Shown here in pieces: positions 43,860 through 52,845 of a stretch of 64,000 nucleotides of DNA. Under the pieces are notes generated by a model, which saw only the letters and a list, made by a program, of their open reading frames with translations, searched no databases and was not told where the DNA came from. A program made the translations under genes and the position numbers. Source of the stretch: Bacteroidota bacterium (GTDB lineage Bacteria > Bacteroidota > Bacteroidia > Chitinophagales > Chitinophagaceae); NCBI GenBank assembly GCA_028875875.1, contig JAGWUV010000008.1, forward strand, positions 1 to 64,000, written 5' to 3'. Each line of letters starts with the position of its first letter. The stretch's first letter is position 1.

Positions 43860-46274
43860 ATGAAAGTATTAAAAAAAATACTGTTCCTTTTTCTTGTTGT
43901 TCTGATACAATATAAAGTGAATGCGCAGGTACAGGCCTGCCCTGAAAATATTAACTTCTCTACCCAAAGCTTAACACATTGGGCCGCCTTTAACGGTAGG
44001 TATGAAGGTTCTATCTTACAGAAAACCATTCAGAAATTCGACTCCTCACAAAATGCTCCTACAGGAACGATAGGATTAACCAGTATTAACGAGTATGGCT
44101 TCGGAAATCCGGGAATACAGGTATTGAACAGTGCGGCAACAGATGCTTTCGGAGGTTTTCAAACCATCCCCACCATCAACGGATATAAATACACCAACAG
44201 CATTCTTTTAGGATCCACCACAGTTTCTCCGGGAACCAACAGGGGGTTGATCAGGGGCGTAAGTTATTCCATTTCTGTACCGGCGGGACCTCCGGGAACA
44301 CCGTATACCATTACGTATGCGTATGCAATGGTGTTGGAAAATGGAAGCCATGCTTCAGACCAGCAACCTCTTGCTAAAGCCACAGTAGCCGTTGGGGATT
44401 CAGTAATTACTTGTGCATCCCCGGTTTACCAGCTTCCTACCAACCGTACCGCAGGTGGTAATATTCTAGATCAGGCCACAGCGATAAAAGATGGTTTTAG
44501 GCTTAGTGCTGTGCCTTCCCCTAATCCAATCCAACAGGCCAGCCCTTACAGGGTATGGACGAAAGATTGGACTGAAGTAACTTTCGACCTTTCACCTTTC
44601 AGGGGCAGAACTGTTAGTTTAACATTTGAAGCAGATAATTGCATACCGGGTGGGCATTTTGCCTATGCCTATTTCGCCTTAAGAAATGAATGTAATGGAC
44701 TTAGCATCAGCGGCCCTTCGGTAGTTTGCACCAATGGCTCCGCCATGTATACCGTACCTGCTTTGGATAATGCAACTTATACATGGACTGTTCCTTCGGG
44801 CTGGAACAAGGTTTTAGATTCAGCCAACGTTTTAATCATTAAACCGGGCAATAACATTGGCACCATTTCTATTCGCGAAGTAAACAGTTGTGCAGATCTG
44901 CAGGCCAACATACAGGTAACAACCACACTGCCTACGATTGCCGGAACCCTTACAGGTGCCTCAACAGTATGTACGGGAAACAATAGTACAACACTTGTTC
45001 TACAAGGGAAAAGAGGCAATGTACTGCAGTGGCTATCCTCAACGGATGGTATTAACTATCAGCCAGTTAGTGCTACAGACTCCTTTTATCTTGCCAATAA
45101 CTTAACACAAACAACCAGCTTTAAAACGGTGGTACAAAACGGATCAGCCTGTTCCGTTGATACCACACAAAACGTGGTGGTAACAGTTTCTCCATTAAGT
45201 ATAGGAGGTAGTTTGTATCCACCCATACAACAGGTTTGTAACGGGCAAGATCGAAACTCATTTATCAATCTTTCCGGTTATACCGGCAATATCGTTAACT
45301 GGCAATCCTCTACCGATAAAATAGTGTGGAATAATTTTTCACCAACAAAGACAGACTCCATTTTAAATGTTGCGAACATCAATGCTCCCACTTCTTTCCG
45401 GTGTATTATACAGAGCGGTGTTTGCCCTGCTGATACGAGCCAGCTAGCACAGGTAAACATATATAATGCTTCCTTTCCTAAAGCAACAATAACACCCCGG
45501 GATACCACGATTTGTTTTGGTGATAAAGCTAATTTACAAGCAAATGTTACCATTGGTACATTTTATAGCTGGCAGAACACAACATCATTATATGCACCAG
45601 GCAATAATGCGAATATCATTGCGCCGGCAACGATCAATGCAACAGCGGCGCCATCTAAATCCAGTAGTTATGTGCTGGCTATTCAGAATGAAGGATGCCC
45701 TAACCTGTGGACAGATACCTTTCATATCAATGTTGAAACAGCCTTACCCATTACAGCCGGCCCCGATACTTCGATTGTGGGTAACCAGCCCTTGCAACTG
45801 ATTGCTTCCGGAGCCGACCTATCTGCGGGATTAACTTATTCATGGCATCCAACTTATGGACTTAATAATCCCAATGTATACAATCCGATTGCTACCTTGG
45901 GAAGCAATATAGATACCATCACCTATTTTGTGCAAGCCTCCACACCAATAGGATGCTTGTCTTTCGCCAGGAAAAAAATAACCATTTTCAAAACAGGTCC
46001 CGAAATATTTGTACCCTCAGCCTTTACCCCGAATGGAGATGGAAGAAATGATATTCTAAAACCTATTACTGTAGGAATTTCACAATTGGATTATTTCAGG
46101 GTATTTAACCGTTGGGGGCAATTACTGTACAGTACTACAGCAATAGGTGTAGGATGGAATGGAAGAGCCAATGGCACGGAACAACAGAGCGGAACTTATG
46201 TGTACATGGCTCAAGGAAAAGACTACACCGGTAAAACAATTTTCAGGAAAGGAACAGTTGTTTTGATCAGATAA
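43860..46274 (+). CDS. Large secreted protein with T9SS type B (gliding-associated) C-terminal domain
   Basis: The 804-residue protein has a signal peptide ending KVNAQ, then Ig-like and adhesion-type beta domains rich in Thr/Ser/Asn. Motifs such as CTNGSAMYTVPALDNATYTWTVP and repeated CTGNNSTTLVLQG/CNGQDRNSFINL resemble the PKD-like repeats of surface adhesins. The last 90 residues (about 713-804) are the CHU_C/type B sorting domain: EIFVPSAFTPNGDGRND, RVFNRWGQLLYS, GTYVYMAQGKD. It should be exported by the T9SS and anchored at the surface. It has the same C-terminal family as the next gene, so they are paralogous cargo. Confidence 0.9.
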   Translation: MKVLKKILFLFLVVLIQYKVNAQVQACPENINFSTQSLTHWAAFNGRYEGSILQKTIQKFDSSQNAPTGTIGLTSINEYGFGNPGIQVLNSAATDAFGGFQTIPTINGYKYTNSILLGSTTVSPGTNRGLIRGVSYSISVPAGPPGTPYTITYAYAMVLENGSHASDQQPLAKATVAVGDSVITCASPVYQLPTNRTAGGNILDQATAIKDGFRLSAVPSPNPIQQASPYRVWTKDWTEVTFDLSPFRGRTVSLTFEADNCIPGGHFAYAYFALRNECNGLSISGPSVVCTNGSAMYTVPALDNATYTWTVPSGWNKVLDSANVLIIKPGNNIGTISIREVNSCADLQANIQVTTTLPTIAGTLTGASTVCTGNNSTTLVLQGKRGNVLQWLSSTDGINYQPVSATDSFYLANNLTQTTSFKTVVQNGSACSVDTTQNVVVTVSPLSIGGSLYPPIQQVCNGQDRNSFINLSGYTGNIVNWQSSTDKIVWNNFSPTKTDSILNVANINAPTSFRCIIQSGVCPADTSQLAQVNIYNASFPKATITPRDTTICFGDKANLQANVTIGTFYSWQNTTSLYAPGNNANIIAPATINATAAPSKSSSYVLAIQNEGCPNLWTDTFHINVETALPITAGPDTSIVGNQPLQLIASGADLSAGLTYSWHPTYGLNNPNVYNPIATLGSNIDTITYFVQASTPIGCLSFARKKITIFKTGPEIFVPSAFTPNGDGRNDILKPITVGISQLDYFRVFNRWGQLLYSTTAIGVGWNGRANGTEQQSGTYVYMAQGKDYTGKTIFRKGTVVLIR

Positions 46275-46386
46275 AACGGCACACAGCTCAATCCTTGCAT
46301 TAATGTTAAAATCAACATATAAAATTGTTTCATCTGCTTTCTAATACATTCAACTGTAAATTGTGCTCTTTGCATGTAAGATTAAT

Positions 46387-49050
46387 ATGAAAATTAACTT
46401 CCCCACTTTTACTTATAAAAAATTAATCCTAATATTTTCACTGTGCATAATATCGATGCCCGGAATGGCGGCACACTTAAAAGGAGGATGGATTCAATAT
46501 GAATATATTAGTTCGGATTCTGTTAACCAGTTAAACAAATATAAAATAACGGTAAGGCAATACCTGCTTTGTTCTTCGCAAGGAGGACAGATAGATCAAA
46601 GCATTTACCTCGGTATTTTTAGTGCTTCTACCAATGCACAGTTTACGCAAGTAACCATCAATTTAACAGGAACGGATTTTACAGATAAAAACACTTTTGA
46701 CCCCTGTTTAAGTCCAACCCCTGCTGCACATTCTGTTTGTTACCGGATAGACAGATACGAAACCACTGTTGACCTACCTTTCAGTTCTGCGGGATATGTT
46801 CTTGCAGTTCAACGGTGCTGCCGCGTTAATGGCATTGTAAATGTATTTAACTCCTCAACTATTGGCATAACTTATTCAAATACGATCCCGGGAAATATCA
46901 ACAGTACAAGTTATGCTAAAAACAGCAGTGCCATATTTGCACAAAAAGACACGGTGATCATCTGTTACAACTCCCCTTTCAAATTCGATTTCAGCGCTAC
47001 AGATCCGGATGGAGATTCGCTTAGTTATAATTTTTGCGATGGACTAACAGGTGGTAGCCAGGCAGTTCCTGGTCCTGGCCCAGCTTCTCCTCCACCCTAT
47101 TCTTCTGTTCCCTATTCAGGTGTGTATTCTGGCGGTAGCCCTTTAGGCAGTAATGTTACCATAGATCCTAAAACCGGACTTATATCTGGTATAGCTCCGC
47201 CTGTAACCGGCGACTATGTTATTGCAGTTTGTGCCAACGAGTACAGGAACGGTGTATTGATAGGAACTACCAAAAAAGAAATACATGTTGCTGTGGGCAA
47301 CTGTTCGCTCAGTGCTGCCAAACTGAATCCTTCATACATAACGTGCAATGGATTTACGATGAGCTTTCAGAATGAATCTACAGCTTCTGATATCAGTACC
47401 TATTTGTGGGATTTCGGCGATACAAAAAGAACAACCGACACTTCCAGCAGCCCCACTCCTACTTATACATATACAGATACTGGCCAGTATGTACTGAAAC
47501 TAAAAGTGACCGCTACAGGGGGCTGTAACGACTCAACAACAGCATTAGTAAAAGTGTATCCTGGTTTTAAAGCAAACTTTTCCATCAGCGGAAGTTGTTT
47601 ATTGAATCCTTATCAATTCACTGATCAAACATTCACCAAATATGGTTACGTGAACAGCTGGCAATGGAAATTCGGCGATAGCCCTTTAACAACAGATACT
47701 TCATCCTTTCAAAATCCTTCTTATACATATTCTTCATTAGGTACAAAATACATTACTCTTATAACAACCAACAGTAAGGGTTGTACAGATAGTTTAACAC
47801 AAAGCCTAGCTGTATTCGATAAACCTGTCATTAGCCTTCCATTTCATGATACACTGATATGCAGCATCGATACATTACCGTTACAAGCTAGTAGCAGCGG
47901 CTCTTATTCCTGGACCCCGGCTTATAATATTTCATCCACCTCTGTTGCCAATCCATTCGTTTATCCTAAAGACACAACTACCTATATTGTAACTGTTGAA
48001 AACAATGGTTGTAAGAATTCAGATTCTGTTAAAGTAAATGTGCTGCAATTCATTACGGTAGATGCAGGTACCGACAGTAGTATCTGCCAAACGGATACTT
48101 TCCGGCTTCAACCGGTGAGTTATGCATTAAGCTATCACTGGACAAGCTCGCCAAGTTCCATCATCCCAAATAGTAAAAATCCAACTGTTCAACCATTAAC
48201 CAATACTACTTACTATGTTACTGCTAACTTAGGCAAATGCCAGGCTAACGACTCTATTCATATAAAAGTATATCCCTATCCATCTGCTATTGTTTCTCCT
48301 GACACTTCAATATGTTTCGGCAACAGAACACAGTTAAATGCGAGTATTGTGGGTTCGGCTTTTACATGGTATCCATCCAACTCATTACTTTACGCCAATA
48401 CAACTTCTCCGATAGCGGGACCAGATAAAACTACCGCTTATATACTAACTGTAAATGACACGATTGGCTGCCCTAAACCTACCAGAGATACAATTTTAGT
48501 GACAGTTATTCCTCCTATTATGATAAATGCAGGAAAAGATACAGCGATTGTACTGAACCAGCCTTTACAATTTACGGCCTCGATAAAAGATAGTACGAAT
48601 AAAACATTTCAATGGTTTCCCGCAGATTTTCTAAATAACACAACTATCCTTGATCCAATTGCAACAATCGATCAATTGCAGGGAGACTCTATCATCTATA
48701 CTATCAGGGCAACAGACAAAGCATCGGGTTGTTATGGAGAAGATAATGTTACGGTGAAGGTGTTTAAATCTGAACCAGACATATTTATCCCATCGGCCTT
48801 TACTCCTAATGGCGACAGTAGAAATGATATAGAAAGACCTGTTCTCATAGGCATAAAACAGTTGGATTATTTCAGGATTTATAACCGATGGGGGCAATTA
48901 CTGTACAGCACATCTGAGGCGGGGCAAGGATGGGATGGTACTTTTAATGGAACGGCACAACAAAGCGGCACCTATGTATACATGGCTCAGGGAACAGATT
49001 TTAGAGGAAAAATAATTTCTAAAAAAGGTACCGTTGTTTTGATTAGATAA
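46387..49050 (+). CDS. Secreted PKD-repeat protein with T9SS type B C-terminal domain
   Basis: From the ATG at 46387 the protein has 887 residues; a GTG eight codons upstream is less likely. The signal peptide leads into AAHLKGGWIQYEYI, a common N-terminal domain of gliding-associated surface proteins. Two PKD domains follow (about 318-390 and 395-480, with LWDFGDTKRTTDTSS and WKFGDSPLTTDTSS), then Ig-like repeats with cysteine pairs. The C-terminal domain (about 798-887) has IFIPSAFTPNGDSRND and IYNRWGQLLYS. Probable surface adhesin or gliding-related cargo of the T9SS. Confidence 0.9.
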   Translation: MKINFPTFTYKKLILIFSLCIISMPGMAAHLKGGWIQYEYISSDSVNQLNKYKITVRQYLLCSSQGGQIDQSIYLGIFSASTNAQFTQVTINLTGTDFTDKNTFDPCLSPTPAAHSVCYRIDRYETTVDLPFSSAGYVLAVQRCCRVNGIVNVFNSSTIGITYSNTIPGNINSTSYAKNSSAIFAQKDTVIICYNSPFKFDFSATDPDGDSLSYNFCDGLTGGSQAVPGPGPASPPPYSSVPYSGVYSGGSPLGSNVTIDPKTGLISGIAPPVTGDYVIAVCANEYRNGVLIGTTKKEIHVAVGNCSLSAAKLNPSYITCNGFTMSFQNESTASDISTYLWDFGDTKRTTDTSSSPTPTYTYTDTGQYVLKLKVTATGGCNDSTTALVKVYPGFKANFSISGSCLLNPYQFTDQTFTKYGYVNSWQWKFGDSPLTTDTSSFQNPSYTYSSLGTKYITLITTNSKGCTDSLTQSLAVFDKPVISLPFHDTLICSIDTLPLQASSSGSYSWTPAYNISSTSVANPFVYPKDTTTYIVTVENNGCKNSDSVKVNVLQFITVDAGTDSSICQTDTFRLQPVSYALSYHWTSSPSSIIPNSKNPTVQPLTNTTYYVTANLGKCQANDSIHIKVYPYPSAIVSPDTSICFGNRTQLNASIVGSAFTWYPSNSLLYANTTSPIAGPDKTTAYILTVNDTIGCPKPTRDTILVTVIPPIMINAGKDTAIVLNQPLQFTASIKDSTNKTFQWFPADFLNNTTILDPIATIDQLQGDSIIYTIRATDKASGCYGEDNVTVKVFKSEPDIFIPSAFTPNGDSRNDIERPVLIGIKQLDYFRIYNRWGQLLYSTSEAGQGWDGTFNGTAQQSGTYVYMAQGTDFRGKIISKKGTVVLIR

Positions 49051-49121
49051 GCATAAAGCACCTTCAATTCTTTTTATCAACTATCTTGCAGGTTCCTTGT
49101 TATTCTTTCAAACATTCTTTC

Positions 49122-49880
49122 ATGGCCAAGATTATATTAATTACAGGAGCAACATCAGGCTTCGGTAAAGCTATCGCAGAAAAGTTTGCTTCCAACCAAT
49201 GGGATTGCATCATTACAGGAAGAAGAGAAGATCGTCTTACTTCTATTGCGGATGATCTTCAAAATAAATTCAATGTTCGCGTTCTCCCCTTAGTATTTGA
49301 TGTGCAAAAAAGAAACGATGTATTCAAACAACTTTCAGCATTACCTGACGACTGGAAACATATTGATGTTTTAGTAAATAATGCAGGACTAGCGTTGGGA
49401 AGGGACAGTTTTGAAAATGCAAGTTTAGATGATTGGGATATTATGGTGGATACTAACCTGAAAGGAACAATGTATGTAACAAAGGCTATACTTCCTTTCT
49501 TGATTGAACAAAAGAAAGGGCATATCATTAACATTGGATCAATTGCAGGAAAAGAAGTATATCCTAACGGTAACGGCTATTGCGCCAGTAAACATGCAGT
49601 GGATGCATTGAGTAAATCCATGCGAATCGATTTACTGCCACACAACATTAAAGTAACAGCCATTCACCCGGGAGCTGTTGAAACAGAATTCTCACTGGTT
49701 CGTTTTAAAGGAGATGCAACAAAAGCAGCAGCGATATATGAAGGCTTTACACCTTTACATGCAGAAGACATTGCGGATATTGCTTATTACTGTGCTACCC
49801 TGCCACCTACTGTTTGTATTAACGATCTGATAGTAACTCCCGTTGCTCAGGCAAATTCAACATCATTCTATAAAAAATAA
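49122..49880 (+). CDS. Short-chain dehydrogenase/reductase (SDR), YdfG-like
   Basis: From the ATG at 49122 the protein has 252 residues; the frame runs back to a TTG at 49086 with no similarity. The NAD(P)-binding motif is TGATSGFGKAIAEKF, then NNAGLALGRDSF, NIGSIAGKEVYPNGNGYCASK (catalytic Y153, K157) and IHPGAVETEFS. The pattern matches classical SDRs of the YdfG (3-hydroxy acid dehydrogenase) type, which oxidise serine or 3-hydroxypropionate-like compounds. The natural substrate is unknown. A terminator overlaps its stop codon. Confidence 0.92.
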   Translation: MAKIILITGATSGFGKAIAEKFASNQWDCIITGRREDRLTSIADDLQNKFNVRVLPLVFDVQKRNDVFKQLSALPDDWKHIDVLVNNAGLALGRDSFENASLDDWDIMVDTNLKGTMYVTKAILPFLIEQKKGHIINIGSIAGKEVYPNGNGYCASKHAVDALSKSMRIDLLPHNIKVTAIHPGAVETEFSLVRFKGDATKAAAIYEGFTPLHAEDIADIAYYCATLPPTVCINDLIVTPVAQANSTSFYKK

Positions 49881-49900
49881 AAGAGGCATAAGCCTCTTTT
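49879..49900. terminator. Bidirectional terminator after the SDR gene
   Basis: A 9-bp perfect stem AAAAGAGGC / GCCTCTTTT with a 4-nt loop, with a T-rich tail on the plus strand. It lies between the SDR gene and the convergent small gene, so it can serve both. Confidence 0.85.
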
Positions 49901-49909
49901 ATTTTAGAA

Positions 49910-50110
49910 TTAATCTTTCTTTTTCCTATACCTCAATTTCCTGGCACCATAACCAACGCCAAGTGAAAGCAAGAAACTCAAACCTCCATCCAAGGGAGCG
50001 TTCACATCCATAATATCATCACTGAAATGCGGAGGAATAGCATATAAGATATTGGGAACAAAAGAAAATATTACAGGAAATAAAAAATATATACGAGAAT
50101 AAGTTTTCAT
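49910..50110 (-). CDS. PID-CTERM-like microprotein
   Basis: The 66-residue protein has an N-terminal signal peptide (MKTYSRIYFLFPVIFSFVPNILYA), a short acidic linker (HFSDDIMDV), then NAPLDGGLSFLLSLGVGYGARKLRYRKKKD. That last part has the layout of a C-terminal sorting tail: a short proline/acidic tripartite motif, a hydrophobic helix and a cluster of Arg/Lys. It resembles the PID-CTERM signal seen in Bacteroidota (Pro-Ile-Asp), with PLD here. The whole mature protein is little more than the tail. It starts 26 bases downstream of the T9SS type-A protein stop on the same strand and may be its partner. Confidence 0.7.
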   Translation of the reverse strand: MKTYSRIYFLFPVIFSFVPNILYAIPPHFSDDIMDVNAPLDGGLSFLLSLGVGYGARKLRYRKKKD

Positions 50111-50136
50111 AAACGCAGGTTTAAAAGATTAAAGTA

Positions 50137-52743
50137 TTATTGGCAGATCACTTTCCTTACTGCTTTCTGTTTTCCTACCTTTACTTCTAAGAAGTATATA
50201 CCCTTAGGCAAATCGGCAGAAGAAACAAAAGCATTGATGGCATTTGTTTTGCCTAATGAAAAAACTTTGACAGACTGGCCGCTTGTATTACACAAACGAA
50301 TATCACTTTGCATTGCTTCCGGAGCAGCATATTTGATTGTCCATCCTTTGTAACTATTGAGAATTGAGATATTGTTCAACTGTTGCTCTTCTTTCACCGA
50401 AACAAAAGCTTTTGCATTAAGTACAATTACAAATCTTTCTGCAACAACCTGATCCGTACCTTCAACATCAAGAATCACTTCCTCATCTTTTTTTAACGGT
50501 GTTTGCTGAGCGGTAAGCCTGTCCATCACATATCCATCCACGTCTTTTCCGGCAAAGCCCTGCATTTTCACTTTTAATACGTATCTATCGGGATTCAGCA
50601 AACTTGTGTGCAGCAAAATGGTATCAGAAGAAAATAACAAACTACGTCCTTCCGCTGCTAAGATTTGATCATGTTTACTTTTAATGAACAGATTGTCTGC
50701 CGGGTTATACAGTTTATCTATTCCGTATGAAGCATGTGAAAAATTATTGCTGTAAATAACTAAAGCCTTATCTGCCGCAGCCTCAGTAGCTTTATTTTCA
50801 TACAAGAATAAACCTACTGTTACAATACCCTTCGATTCTTCCTTATCAAATACCGAGATACTATTATTTGAAGCGGTGCTACTCTTGGCGCTTTCATCAA
50901 ACTGAACAATCGGAGATAAAGCCTTGGTTCTAACAAAGAACGATTGACCACTTTGTATATACCTGCTTACAGATCCAACGGCACCAGTATTTCCCGCTGT
51001 TCCCAATGTAACTGAATAATATGTATATCCGCCTTTACTGCCCGTATTGCTAACATTGGGATCCCATATGTAATAGTAATCCTCTATGTTTGAAGATGCG
51101 GTGCTTATTGCATGCCAATCAATAGCGCAGGCATAAGGATTACCGATCAAAGAATAATTACCTATAACATTACTTAGCAAGGTTGAAGCATTTACGTTGG
51201 TTCCTGTGCCGCTGGTATTGAACACCTGTGTACCGTTAATCAGTGTTCCTGTAGCGCTTAGTGTTACTGCATTAGCGGTAGAAGAATTATTATTAAGGTT
51301 AATGGATCTGTCGCCACGGATCATGATCCTGTACCCTTTACCACAAAGCAGGTTCGTTGCATTGGTATTCGTAAGAGCTGTCCAGCTTTGATTTGTGCCA
51401 GATGCATCAAAAGTAAACATAGAGGCTGCACCCGTAGCTGTATTATCAAAACCTGTAGCTGCATCTATCGTTCCACTCGTTCCTAGATTACCCGTAATAT
51501 GTGTGTTTTGTTGCCAATTATTGGAAATATAGGTAGCCGTTGTAACAGGAGAAGCCAGTAACCTAAAGGCACGTCTGGCAGGAATATACCTCTGCACAGT
51601 TACTTTGGTAGCATTGTTTAATGTACCAGCAATGGTTCCTATGGCAGCATTTCCGTTTGCATTAGATTGAATAATGACGTTTTGATTATTAAGATCAACC
51701 GTGCCTCCATTGGCAACAGTTAATACAGACAAAGGCCTTATTAATAAAGAAGTTCCGCTGCCAACACCAAAGCTTGAACCGGAAGGAATGTTAAATTCTG
51801 TAGAAGATAGACCATCTCCAATTACAAGAGCAGAACCTGTTCCGTTTACCGTCCAATTGGTACTGATTGTTGCTGCTGAGCGGTTCTGGATGGCATATAA
51901 AGAAAAATTAGAATTAAAGGAAGAAGGGGTAGTTCCGGAAGAGCCATCACTGTTTGTTGTCCACGTAGTTAACTGATCTAAAGCACCCGTTGATGCAGAA
52001 TAAAAATTATTAATCGGATCGATCAGTATGTTGGAGATATCAATCGTTTCAGTTCCGCTGCTGATCACAAATTTTATATCAGTAATGTTCTGGGAAGGTG
52101 TTTCTACCGCAACATCATTAAAAAGTTTTGCAGATCCCGCCCAAATATCAGCTTTATCGTTTGCAACTGATTCAATACTTCCATCCGGAGCAAAATAATA
52201 TAATAAGGCACCTGAATTATTCATTGCCCAGGTGATAGTTTGTGTCCCGCTCAAAGTGACACTGGTGTTGGTGTTGGTGTTTTTGTTGGAGATATCTTTG
52301 ATTTGAAAAGCCCCTTCGGTAGTGGTAGTGTTGATAGAAAAGCGGGCATACACATTGGCATTGCTTTCCGTAGTATTGGCTGTAGCAAAACCGCTTCCTA
52401 CCTGGAATACAGCCACAGAGGTAGCCGCCGTAGCAGAACCGCTAACCGCCAGATCTAACTTATAAATAATAGCCGATGGCACTGGTGAAAAATCTGTGGT
52501 ACGGGAAAAAGACCCCTTGTTAATTCCTCCTGTACTCACAAACCTCAACTTGTTAGACTGAACAGAAACTGTTACACTCGAACCGGATGAACCAATTGCA
52601 TTAAACTGTCCGTTCGAGGGAGAACTGTTGTTCACATAAGAACTGAGCGATGAAGAACTGGAAAAATCTTGCTTCAATAATTGAGCATTAGCCGTTGCTG
52701 TTAACAAGCATAACAGGGTCGTTTGGATTTTTAGACACCTCAT
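50137..52743 (-). CDS. Secreted protein with T9SS type A sorting domain
   Basis: From the ATG at 52743 the protein has 868 residues. A signal peptide ends TANAQ. A long Ser/Thr/Asn/Gly-rich beta-solenoid-like region (about 20-600) is followed by globular domains, then the C-terminal type A sorting domain: KYAAPEAMQSDIRLCNTSGQSV, AFVSSADLPKGIYFLEVKVGKQKAVRKVICQ, with the KGIYFLEV and final basic strand typical of the family. It is cargo of the T9SS, whose translocon sprA lies just upstream. The function of the solenoid part is not known. It is 103 bases from the sprA stop. Confidence 0.88.
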   Translation of the reverse strand: MRCLKIQTTLLCLLTATANAQLLKQDFSSSSSLSSYVNNSSPSNGQFNAIGSSGSSVTVSVQSNKLRFVSTGGINKGSFSRTTDFSPVPSAIIYKLDLAVSGSATAATSVAVFQVGSGFATANTTESNANVYARFSINTTTTEGAFQIKDISNKNTNTNTSVTLSGTQTITWAMNNSGALLYYFAPDGSIESVANDKADIWAGSAKLFNDVAVETPSQNITDIKFVISSGTETIDISNILIDPINNFYSASTGALDQLTTWTTNSDGSSGTTPSSFNSNFSLYAIQNRSAATISTNWTVNGTGSALVIGDGLSSTEFNIPSGSSFGVGSGTSLLIRPLSVLTVANGGTVDLNNQNVIIQSNANGNAAIGTIAGTLNNATKVTVQRYIPARRAFRLLASPVTTATYISNNWQQNTHITGNLGTSGTIDAATGFDNTATGAASMFTFDASGTNQSWTALTNTNATNLLCGKGYRIMIRGDRSINLNNNSSTANAVTLSATGTLINGTQVFNTSGTGTNVNASTLLSNVIGNYSLIGNPYACAIDWHAISTASSNIEDYYYIWDPNVSNTGSKGGYTYYSVTLGTAGNTGAVGSVSRYIQSGQSFFVRTKALSPIVQFDESAKSSTASNNSISVFDKEESKGIVTVGLFLYENKATEAAADKALVIYSNNFSHASYGIDKLYNPADNLFIKSKHDQILAAEGRSLLFSSDTILLHTSLLNPDRYVLKVKMQGFAGKDVDGYVMDRLTAQQTPLKKDEEVILDVEGTDQVVAERFVIVLNAKAFVSVKEEQQLNNISILNSYKGWTIKYAAPEAMQSDIRLCNTSGQSVKVFSLGKTNAINAFVSSADLPKGIYFLEVKVGKQKAVRKVICQ

Positions 52744-52845
52744 AAGCAAATTTTTGGGTTAAAGAATGACTGAGGGGATTTGCTATGAGATGAATAAATG
52801 TATTAACTAATTTTTAATTAAAAAAATTAAATTTATAACTACTAT

